Part shown: piece by piece, positions 21,991 to 32,100 of the stretch
How the letters are laid out: each line of letters begins with the position of its first letter
Position numbering within the stretch: the first letter of the stretch is position 1
DNA from: Akebia trifoliata
Lineage: Eukaryota > Streptophyta > Magnoliopsida > Ranunculales > Lardizabalaceae
Assembly (NCBI GenBank): GCA_017979445.1
Contig: CM030714.1
Span: forward strand, 45,275,220 to 45,339,219
Length of the DNA stretch: 64,000 bases
Direction of reading: 5' to 3'
The notes under the pieces: generated by a model
Told to the model about the DNA's origin: nothing
The model's input: only the letters and a program-made list of their open reading frames with translations
The model's database searches: none
Program-made: the position numbers and the translations under genes

Positions 21991-23023
21991 TTGATATCGC
22001 ATTGGATGCATATTAATTAGATGCCATAACCCATCTAATCATTTCTCACATTATTTTGGTTAGGATTCTTGTGAACTGTCATTTTTTGTTTTTAGAATCC
22101 CAAGTCAATACTTGAGGCTTACGGGGCTTCATGACAACATACTTAACAATACCATAACGATTATTACACCCCACTGGAGAGTGATAATCTCACATCGGTT
22201 GTTCAATGAGCTCCTACTACTTGTTATGTCGTGATAAAGGTGTTAGTGAGGATGAGTGTAAGTGATCGAAAGAGAAGGATCGAGGATAATAAGATAAGAG
22301 AGAAAAATAGAAGAAAAAAAATTCCCACAAATACAAAAAATGGTAGGTTATAAAATATATTGGTTTTCTTCTTCTTGCTGGTAGACTTGACTTTAGCTCT
22401 TGGTTCTTGGAGCTCCTATGACAAATGCACTAACATTCAAGTCACACTTTGACAATGAAGTGAATCACGATTTTTACAATTTGAGGGTAATTTTAGTGGG
22501 AATTGTAAGAGTAAATTACCATTTCGTGAGTTGAATATGACGAAACTTCGATTACAACTAACTGTTCATTTTAATTCTCAAATATGAAAAAATCGAAATA
22601 GCAAAGACAACACAATCACACAAACACACAAGGATTTACATGGTTTGACAGTGTGCTTATGTCCACGGGACAGAATAAGAACAATCACTAATTTCTCGTA
22701 AGTTTTATAGCCTTAGAGATCTCTATTTATATATTCGAGAGTTACCAAAATATTTAAAACTCCCCAAAACAGAAAACCTCTTAAGAAAATATTACACAAT
22801 TATCCTTTTCTTACCCCATAAAAAATTTGGATCTGGGTCTCCACCCCCGCCCATTGACTAGGCAATGGGACCCCTGGTAGGGACGCTGCCGTCTGCACCT
22901 TGGCTGATCAAAATTTTATTTTCCTTAGCATTCAAATGTCAAGAGCTAAATATGGGGTTTTTTAAGGGAGCTTTCATAAAAAAAATAAAATAAAAAATAA
23001 AAAATAATAACATCATTTGTATA
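21991..23023. other. Gene-free stretch with an LTR-derived patch
   Basis: No gene is seen. 22590-22760 contains ACACAATCACACAA, AAGGATTTACATGGTTTGACA, GTCCACGGGACAGAA and GAACAATCACTA, and aligns with 30525-30700 in OCT copy C intron 1. GGATTTACGTGGTTC-like blocks followed by a GTCCACGG motif are widespread in plant LTRs, so both are probably LTR fragments. The remainder shows nothing recognisable. Confidence 0.45.
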
Positions 23024-23187
23024 TGGAAGATCCTGGGGGATTTTGTTTTTCACTGTGATTCTATCTGTGTTGATGTGATGGCCATCCATGTATTTTCTCG
23101 AGATACAAGCATCTACAATAATGTGTGCACCTCCACGTCAGAAATGTGAGAATTGCAGTAAATCCCAATGTCACCCCAGCATTACTC
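23024..23187. mobile_element. Mutator-like hairpin MITE (GAATAATGC type), perfect 9-bp duplication
   Basis: The right end, inverted, reads GAGTAATGCTGGGGTGAC; the left end GGAAGATCCTGGGGGAT is its diverged partner. TTTGTATAT flanks both sides (23015-23023 and 23188-23196). It lies about 100 bp outside the left end of the Harbinger element. Confidence 0.75.
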
Positions 23188-23657
23188 TTTGTATATTCTC
23201 CGAAACTTTTTACCCAAACTTATCCGAATCAACCCAATTAAACTCCCCCAATAATTACCGTATCTGAGCTTTTTTACTATGCTATATATATGCTCTGTTT
23301 GGAAAAGTTGTATGTAAAGTTGCTGATGCTGAATTAAGTTGCTGAAGCTGAGAGAAAGTTGTTGTTGCTGTTGCTGAAGCAACTTGCTGAATTGAGTATA
23401 TTGTTTGGTAACATACTGTCTAACTATGCTGTTAAGATGTTGAATTGTTTGGTAACCTGCTGTTTCTAAAAATTGCTGGATGAAATTAAAAATAATATTA
23501 AAAAAAAAATTATTTATCTTATATAAGTAATAATATGTTAACAATAAGTATAAACATAGGATTTAATATTAAAAAATAAAAATAAAAATTCAATTTTATT
23601 TTTTCTATACTAACATATTTAATGTCTATCAAATAAATAATTAAATAAAATTTTACA

Positions 23658-24991
23658 TCATGTATATATGGCATTATAAATTTGTTGAGCAATCTCATCT
23701 CGTACAATATTCATATCAGCAACCAATTCATCATCAACTTCATTTGGTGTCGTATTAGATGCGCCTCCTCTATCAATGTCAACATTTTCATCCTCATATT
23801 GTGTAAACCAACTATCAGTAACTGATTGTTGTCGAATAAAGTTATGTAAGGCCATGCACACACATACAATACGTATCTGAGTCACAAAAGAGTATGAAGC
23901 CATCCGTTTCAAAATCGAAAATCGTTTTTTCAGTACACCGAAACAACGCTCAATAACGTTTCTGCATGAAGAGTGATAATAATTGAACCACTCCTCCTTC
24001 GTTCTTGGTCCATTTCCTCTACGAAAATCATGAATGTGATACCGTGTATTACGATATGGTGCAAGATATCCTCGCATATTTTGATAACCCGCATCAACCA
24101 TGTAATATTTTCCTAAGACAATTAAAATATTTTTTTCAGTAAATTTAAATTACCTTAATGGATATAAAAAATATCAAAAATAAAATAAAATAACATTTCA
24201 TTACCAACAGGAGGATGTGGGAAATTCAAACTCGGATCGCTAAGCGCAGATTGAAAGACTCGCCAATCGTGTGCTGAACCTTCCCATCCAGCCAAAACAA
24301 AAGTAAATTGCATGTCAAATGAACAAATAGCCAAGACATTTTGTGTACATTCGGTCTTTCTTCCTGATCGAAATGGTATTTGTTTGTCAAATGATATAAC
24401 TACAGGTATATGAGTCCCGTCAATTGCACCCACGCAATCCTATTTCATTTAAAAGTAAACATTAAACAACTATTATGTTATTGATTATATTAATTCAAAT
24501 ATTAAATAATCAATTACCTTAAACCATGGAAAATATCGTCGATCTGCTAATATTTTTGGTGGTGTGACGCTCAAGTCAGGTGCTTTTATTAAGTCATGGG
24601 CAAAATTATATAATGCTTGTAATACATGATGAAAATATCGACTTATCGTTTCACCAGAATGTTGGAATCTATCCTGATTATTTCTATTTCTAACATTATG
24701 CCCAACTGTATATAAAAAAATTGCAATTTGTTCTTCAACTCTCACTGCTCTACTATCTTGAAGTAATCCTCTATCTCTCATAAAATAACATAATCTATTG
24801 AAGACATATTTATCCATACGAAAATTGTCGTAACAAGGCACTAGATTGTCTGAATCAAGTATTTCTCTGACATATGAATCACCAGAAAGTAGTGAAGTTC
24901 GACATGGTTGTTTCATGCGTCGATTCCTTGTACGGTAGTAATGCCACAGTAAAATAAAAAAGAAAATTTTCTTCTTTGTGCAAACATCCAT
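23658..24991 (-). CDS. Harbinger (HARBI1-type) transposase, three exons, apparently intact
   Basis: Exons on the minus strand are 24991-24518, 24439-24205 and 24112-23658, all GT-AG with phases 0 and 1. The total is 1164 bp, 387 residues, normal for plant PIF transposases. The DDE nuclease is visible: GAIDGTH (catalytic D165), MVDAGY (D243) and RNVIERCFG (E291). D243 and E291 are 47 residues apart, the DD47E spacing of this superfamily. GSAHDWRVF (213-220) and RMASYSFVTQIRIV followed by LHNFIR near the C-terminus are also typical. It should nick and join DNA at the element ends together with a Myb-like partner. No stop or frameshift was found. Start choice: first ATG of the open frame; MKQPCR about 25 codons later is an alternative. 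Confidence 0.88.
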
Positions 24992-25269
24992 CTGATATTA
25001 CATATATGCAAATCACATAATTATAAACAGATAATAATTCATAATTATCCAATCATATAGAGTTTAAATGAAAAATAAAAAAATTAAACACAAATATTTC
25101 TACCAACCATAACGTAAAACTATTAAGTAAAAAATGAATTTAAGAATTCAATAAACTAAAATAATGTCTTCTAACAATTATGGTAATAAAAAAAAAATAT
25201 CACTATTCTATTATAGTATTTAATATAATTTGGAATCATAAATCTACCCTATCCTTATAAGATTGTCCA

Positions 25270-26293
25270 TTACGAGATCCCATGAGCCTCTTCAAACTTC
25301 ATTTTAATCCACTCTGATGCAGACATATGGTCAATATCCATCAATCCAACAAAAATCTCCCTGTTAGAAGACTCTTTGAATAATTTGTCCACTAAAAACA
25401 TCCATACTGGTCCACATCGATCTATGTCATTGAAAGTACTCAACAAGTTGATGCATGAGATAATAGACGTGTCTTTCTTTGCGTTCTGCGTCATTTCTTA
25501 TTTTTTCAAATCCGCCTCTATACTATCAGCCATTACAGAAAGCATTCTATGGATTTCAATATCGTCTATTTTTGCATTCCTTTTCGCATTCACACTTGTG
25601 GTAGAAGAGGGGTCAAACTCACTCGATCTCTTATGACGTCTTTTAGGCATATCTTCAATAGATTTTTCAACTGGATCAATTGAAGTATTTGGTATTGACC
25701 CTTCATTCACTTCATCAATATCTGCATCCAAATCATCGAGAGAAACACGACTATCTTGCATAATTGAAGAAGACGTCTCGTTTGGAGTCATACAATGTTT
25801 TCCAGTTGCAACGATCCCACCAAATATTTGGTCTAGTTCATCTTCATACTCTAGTGCCTTATATCGAAATTGATTGGAATGTTTATTTAACTGATAAAAA
25901 ATATAAAACATAATCAGGAAAAAAATAATTAACTAACTCATTTAACTTCAATTATCATATGAAAAAAAAAATTACCAAAACATATGACTTCCATTGTTCA
26001 TCAGTTGCTTCAAAGGATCCCGTATTCACATCCCATCCTAATCCAGATTTCATCCTAAGATTCTTCCATGCTTTCCATCTATCCTTCACATAATCCCAGC
26101 GATGCTTGTATTGAACTTTGGTGTAAGATTTTTTTGACTTTTCTTCAAATATAGTTATAAAATAATCATGTCCTTTTGAGGTTAGACCCCCTCCTCCTTT
26201 ACCATACTTTTGAACTACTTCAACATAATATTCCACCCAAATTTTATGTATTGTTGAATCCCAATATGCCTTTACTGATGGTTAACTAGACAT
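25270..26293 (-). pseudogene. Myb/SANT-like partner gene of the Harbinger element, two in-frame stops
   Basis: Exon 1 runs 26293-25976, with a GT donor then CAG acceptor into 25890-25270, phase 0. After ATG the fourth codon is TAA (26284-26282), followed by an open frame with AYWDSTIHKIWVEYYVE and KHRWDYVKDRWKAW, the Myb/SANT-like domain of PIF ORF1 and L10-interacting-type proteins. The second exon carries a basic KRRHKRSSE patch, a likely nuclear signal. A second TAA (25500-25498) falls after EADLKK, and the same frame then runs 75 codons through a C-terminal region with the usual leucine-rich pattern to a final stop at 25270. Such proteins help the transposase bind the ends. Two stops imply it is dead unless read through or restarted internally. 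Confidence 0.75.
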
Positions 26294-26332
26294 TATCTAG
26301 ATAAAAACTACAAAAATAAAATTTAAATTTAA

Positions 26333-26422
26333 AATAAATTGAGATAATAAAAACATGATAACAAAATCTAAGAAAAAAATAAATTGAGATAATAATAACA
26401 TGATAACAAAATCCTAAAAACA
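26333..26422 (-). repeat. 45-bp tandem duplication upstream of the Myb-like gene
   Basis: Two copies of a 45-bp unit contain AATAAATTGAGATAATAA and CATGATAACAAAATC. They sit in the presumed 5' leader of the element's Myb-like gene. Confidence 0.6.
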
Positions 26423-26539
26423 TATATAAACACACTTCGATTTCTTAGGGAATATCTTTACATCTCAATGATTTATTGGACACTACAATTTTCCAAGGAA
26501 AATTAAAGAACACGAAAGTGTTCACTTTTAAAAATAGAG

Positions 26540-28828
26540 AGCTTTTATTGCCACACCAACTTTTATTAAGAAGAATGCAAGATGGGTGCTAATTCCTTGT
26601 TGATATCATAGGAATGGTGGTGGTGTTAGTAAAAATTGTCGAGACAATATAGTCTCTTTAAAAATAATATTATTATTAGTCTCACACGTGCTTTGATAAT
26701 GTTCATTAAACAAACGGTTGAGATGGGTGCATAGTCCCAAAGATTTTCAGAAAATTGCAGAGCTAAACTAATTCCTAAAAAACAAGAACTCATTTTTGAA
26801 AAATTTTAATCTCTCCACATATCTCAACCACCCTTTAATGGAGATCCTGGGCCTAGCAATGAATTGAATATTTTTTTGATACCCAATCCGATCCGATAAA
26901 TATACGAACCATCGTGTTAGATCCTTCTCAATTCAATGGTTGTAATGTCAAGTAAAAAAATATGTCACACCCACATTTACTAAATGCACACCAATTCACA
27001 TTGTCACTATTAAATTCCATCACTATCCCTAAATCTATAGGAAAATGACAAAACCATCAAATTGGATAAGAAAATAATCTAAAAATAAACTAATATCTAA
27101 TCAAATTTATCCTAATCTCACCCAAATCCTTAGGGACAGAACATCATATCTTAATATTCTAAAATCTTCCCTCAAACTCATGGCGATCAAAGACTGATAT
27201 GAGTTAGACAAAATCAATAACCCCTGATTAAGAGTCGTCATGTTGCAAAAAGGAGTTGTTGAAGGGAGTAACTGAAAAGATTATTGATTTTGTTGATGAG
27301 ATAAAGTTTTGCAGGTCGTTGATGATTGATGATACACCCACATGTGTAGAAGAGATGGAGGAGCAATAGCTCAACTCAAACGAGCTTTCATTGGCCATCA
27401 TCGGTTTAAGGTAGATTGTTCAACCTATGGGATTGTAATCCAAAAATGAAAAAGGCCTCTATGGGCCATGATGAACTTGATCATGAAGGATTCAAAGATT
27501 CAAAACAAATAAGAAGGAGTTTGATCACTATGGATTTAGGGCCATGATGAACTTGTTCAACTTACTTGTACCTATTTCAATGCCCCCTTCAAGGGTTCAA
27601 CGTAGTTTGACCAACTTGACTTGCTCCTACCCCTTCATGTGGACCTAGTATTTGTAATTGGTGTAAAAAAAAAAAAAAAACTCTACACAAGTTTCTTTAT
27701 AAATGATTAACATACAATTCTCTAAAAATTTCAAAATGATATTCATGTAACAAATTCTTGAAATTGAAAGGCAATTGTAATTCAAACTTTTTTTATTTTT
27801 TGATAACCACTACTTTCTAACTCTCCACGTGAGGGTCATCCATCTCATGGATGAAAAATAAGACAAAAGTTGGCAAGCCCTACCCACACAACTCTTTAAA
27901 TCAACTAAAAGGTCAATGTCAACTATTAGACAAAAGTTGGTGTGGCAATATAACTCTATTTTTCTTAACTCTGTTTCTAACCACATGTTTCTGTGGTTGT
28001 AAGAGAACATTGCTGTCTCAAGTTCAGATTCAAAGAGTTGTGTGGGTGAATCTTGTGGGTGCTGTCGAGAGCCCAAAGGTGAGTTGAGTGTGACGAAGAT
28101 GGGTTCCATGGGTGAGTCGTGAGTGAGAGAGTGTGTTGATACTGCGTTGGCCATTAATGGATGGCTGCGGTGCTGCTGTGCAGGTGAGCATTTGGAGTTA
28201 AAAGGAGAAGAGATGATGAAGGTTTGTGAGTGATGGGTGAGAAGACAATGATGTTTGTGTGTTAATTGTGAATATGAGTGAGGGAGGGAGATGAATATGA
28301 TGCTCTTGTAGGTGTTGGAACGAAGAGAATGAGGGTGAGTTTGGGTTCGATTGAGTTGGAGAAGATGACAATGGTGTTGAGACCGAAGGTTTCTCTTTTT
28401 TCTCTCTTTTTTTTTTTTTTTTCCTTCTAGATTCTCTTAAAATTTTCGATGAATAACATGCTGTGGGAAGGATTGATTTAACACACAAATATTGAAAAAT
28501 AAAAAAAAATTGCTTACCTGAGGGAGTTGCAGAGATGATTTCTTATTGTAAAATCTGAGAGAGATGACGCCAAGCTCTTCAAGCACTCTGTTTTTGTGGA
28601 AGAACCACGTGATGTTGCGGAGACTCGTTGTTGAAGAGTTGGAAGTCGAGAGATTTTGTTTTTGCGGAAGAACCGTGTGATGTTGCAGAGACTCGTTGAA
28701 GAGTTGGAAGTCGAGAGAGTCGGCTATTTTTGACGAAGGAATCGGCAATTAAAAAGAGTTCCACTCCATCCCAAACACTAAAGTTCGAAAAAACCAAACG
28801 TGTTCGGATGAAATTAGCCTCCAACCGG
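26540..28828. other. Right part of the Harbinger element, no gene recognised
   Basis: 26540-26670 aligns with 29855-29985 in OCT copy C intron 1 (shared AGAGAGCTT, TTGCCACACCAAC, AATTGTCGAGACAAT or similar), so a dispersed repeat is present. Arms ACCCACACAACTCTTT (27882-27897) and AAAGAGTTGTGTGGGT (28032-28047) form an inverted repeat. Open frames of 96-114 codons on the minus strand between 27810 and 28748 have no recognisable domain. A 68-bp tandem duplication occupies 28591-28720. Confidence 0.5.
28591..28720. repeat. 68-bp tandem duplication near the right end of the Harbinger element
   Basis: Two units, starting at 28591 and 28659, share GGAAGAACC, GTGATGTTGC, GAGACTCGTTG and GAAGAGTTGGAAGTCGAG. 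The second unit lacks three bases. Subterminal repeats of this kind may serve as transposase binding sites, but this is inference. Confidence 0.65.
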
Positions 28829-28852
28829 CTTTTCCAAACAGAGCAATAGAAG

Positions 28853-28908
28853 TCCACATTTGAGATATTCCAGCCCAACATCCACATTTGAGATATTCCA
28901 GCCCAACA
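28853..28908 (+). repeat. 28-bp tandem duplication between the Harbinger end and OCT copy C
   Basis: The unit TCCACATTTGAGATATTCCA plus GCCCAACA occurs twice in a row (28853 and 28881), directly outside the Harbinger right end and about 200 bp upstream of the OCT copy C start. Confidence 0.8.
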
Positions 28909-28979
28909 TCAAGCATTACTCTGTCACGTGTTAATTTAAGGGTATCCAACCAGTTTAAGTACAGACAGTATAATTAGAG

Positions 28980-29106
28980 AATCCCTAGAAAACTTAATAC
29001 AATCTTAGCCGTTAGTTGGACACTGTATACAAGTTCATTGGACACCTGAATTTCTCCTCCTTAATATAAGGAGAGTAGGATGTCTTGTTCCATTAGCCTA
29101 AAAAAA
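28980..29106 (+). promoter_or_regulatory. Conserved upstream block of OCT copy C
   Basis: It aligns with 11329-11464 upstream of copy B. A CACGTG G-box at 28925-28930 lies just before it, a motif bound by bZIP and bHLH factors and often linked to abscisic acid or light response. The Harbinger right end is 135 bp upstream of this block, so the native promoter beyond it has been displaced. Confidence 0.45.
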
Positions 29107-32100
29107 ATGCCAACTTCGTCGTCGGATTCCGGCAAACATGCCATCACTTCTCCACTTCTTCCAGCCAAACATCCCGATGAACATGACACGAAAATGGGTA
29201 TCGACGAGATGCTCGAGAGATACTCCGGTGAGTTCGGGTTTTGGCAACTAAGGCATTTTGTGCTCACCAGCTTGGCCTGGGCTTTGGATGCTTTTCACAC
29301 CATGGTCATTATCTTTGCGGATCAGGATCCGGCTTGGCGTTGTATGGGTAAGGATTCGGGTTGTTCGTCGATGACCCGGTCCATTTGTGAGTTGCAACCC
29401 GGATCTTGGGAGTGGGTTGGAGGTCCGGGAAGCTCGACTGTTGCTGAGTGGGGGCTCGTATGTGGAGAGAAGTATAAGGTCGGCTTGGCTCAGTCAGTTT
29501 TCTTCGCAGGCTCCATGATTGGTGAGTCATCTATCTATCTATCTATCAATTTGATCTCTCATGCACTCCTGGAGTTGATTAACGTTATCCTACTCTAGGC
29601 ATTGTTGGACCTACAACTACAAACCAAATCTTCTGATTAGTAAATTATGGGCATTTAGATTTGGAGAAGTTTTATTGCATTATGGACTAGAAATCCAAGC
29701 AATGATACTTAAAAAAAAAAAAACTAAAAAATCTCTATTCCAATGCCTAGAAATCACCAATCAAGCTGATTTTGGTGCTGGCCCACCTTTTCGGACTGAG
29801 TCAGTATGTTTGTTTGATTGTTAGTAGATATGCAGTTGAATGGTTTTAGATAGAGAGCTTCTTTTGCCACACCAACTTTCACTAAGAGACCAAAAGATGT
29901 TTGCTAATTCTTTGATGGATGGTATCGTATGAATTGGTGTTCTACTAGTAAAATTTGTTGTGACAATTGAATCTCTCTTTTAAAAATCATCAAGATGTAA
30001 GGCACTCAACCACGTTATGGCATCGTCAATGAACTAGCGAGATTTACGATGTGAAATGTCTTTCACTTTGTATTTTATGATGAATCATTATGTATATTCA
30101 TAGAAATATAATCTTGTGACTAAGCACCTTCTGATTTGAATCATTTTACTGTAATATATATATTTATTTAAATATAAATATATTAAATTTCAAACAAGAC
30201 GAAGGTCAAGACAAGAGTACTGAATAAGTGTTTGACATCATATGCATTAAGTATTAAGACATACCCTCCATGATGTGGTGAAGAATAAGGATTCTCTGAA
30301 TCCCCACTCCCACCCCTACCCCTCTTATTTTTCTCTAACATACCCCCCCCCCCCCCAATACTATGGGGATGTGTGATTTTATATCTCGAGGAAAAATCTA
30401 TGATTCTAACACATGCCACCACTGGAGAGTATAGTGAGTATATTAGAGGGGGGAGTCAAAAAATCACGATTCTTTGGTGAATATTTGAGATATCATTATA
30501 ATATGATTCTTGACCTTTGTATTGTAAAAAAATCATAATAGCAAAGATAACACAATCACACAAAAAACAAGGATTTAAGTGGTTCAGCAATATACCTACG
30601 TCCACGAAACAGAACAAGAACAATCACTATTTTCTCTCTTAAGTTTTACTGTCTTAGAGACCCCCACAACTCTACGCAACGCAACAAAATACAAGACATT
30701 TACACAACAAGTATTTTATTATAGATTAATCCAAAAATGACTTAATGTATTTATCTTTAATCTCTAATCAGTCATCTTCAATTTTCTATTGATTTATAAT
30801 AGGAGACTGAATTCAAAGGGGTCGGTGGGAGACACTCTTTATTAAGGTGACGTATTCCTGCAATTTATTGGTTACTCTAAACATGCCACCACCTACCATG
30901 GATGGTAGGCCCACTATTGATTAAATTCAAGAATGATGGAAAATATTTTAAATAAAATGGCTATAAACCTATATTAGAAAAATGCAAAGTTGCCTGTTGA
31001 TCACAGACCCCACAGGACAGAGGTGTCGATAGAGAAAATTAATTTGGTTGAGTATAGCCCTAACATCATTTAAATCGATGTCAGAAAATTAAAAGTGAGA
31101 TTGATACTTGTGGACTGGAGAATCAGGACTTGTCGACCAGTCTATTTCTTAAAATTATTCATTAATGAGAGATTTTGTTTTTATTATAAATTATTGTTTA
31201 TGGACTCTGAGTTATAGAATCATTACTATTAAATTTCTTTCTGATGCGTATACATGTATTAAAAAAAATTGTAATATTTTAATTTAATTTGACTATTTTA
31301 ATAAATTTAAATAGCTCATCAAATTTTACATCATAGTTTATACATTTCGATATTACTAATTCATTTTTGTGATTAGAATATATTTATAAAGGCAATTTTG
31401 AATTTGCATGAAACCCTTATCTCATTATAATATTGAAGGTGAAAAAGGATAATTTCTAATTTTAAAATTTTAAATAAAGTGATTATAAACTTAAACTAAA
31501 AGAAAAAATGATTCAGAATTTTTTTAATGAAATCTGTGTAATCAGTTTAACAGCATTAGGATAGCTGATATATTAGTTTATCCAACAAAAATAATGAGAA
31601 TGTCTGCTGCCCGGGTCCAACATACCTCCAAACATATAATCGAAGTTAGGGCCATAATGTCAACTAATTTTTATACTTTGGTATTTATTTTAATTTGTAT
31701 ACGTATTTGAATAGAAAGATTTACCTAGAATTGTTTGAATAAAGAAGAAACGGGAATTTTATAGCACACTTTCTAGCCACTGAACCCATGAATCTGAACT
31801 TTAAACCAAAATATCAGTCGGATTGATTTCTTTGATATCCTTACATTTGACCCATGTTTGTCAAGAGCTTGAAGCCCTAATTCAACATTTCACTCATATT
31901 TGTTCACGACGAAAAAACTCAAATCCCATTGTTAAATGTAATTGGTCAGATCGATTTTTCATTTCTAGGCTGAATTTAAAGAGTCAACACAAAGTTCATG
32001 GTCCAATGAGCCAAAATAATGTCCGCATTATCATCTTTGGCATGAAAGGGGGATAGGAGGGCACGTACTCGCGAGCAATACCTCAAGTTTTTTTTCTCTT

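Larger units (their letters stand above)
23291..28845 (-). mobile_element. PIF/Harbinger DNA transposon (about 5.6 kb)
   Basis: A perfect 17-bp terminal inverted repeat, TGCTCTGTTTGGAAAAG, lies at 23291-23307 and inverted at 28829-28845. Both subterminal regions carry more TTTGG motifs: TTGTTTGGTAAC twice near 23401 and 23446, and CGTTTGG and TGTTTGG near the right end. ATA lies on both outer sides and could be the 3-bp target duplication, although TTA/TAA is usual. Inside, both on the minus strand, are a Myb-like gene then a transposase, the standard PIF arrangement. The 2.5 kb between the Myb-like start and the right end is long and contains repeats, so nested insertions are likely. Confidence 0.75.

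Noticed and set aside
28198..28748. Overlapping minus-strand open frames near the Harbinger right end
   Set aside because: They follow tandemly duplicated and low-complexity DNA, overlap in different frames and show no known domain.
29080..29106. Upstream ATG as the true start of OCT copy C
   Set aside because: Copy B cannot use the equivalent ATG in frame and the homologous start is at 29107. It is kept as an alternative only.
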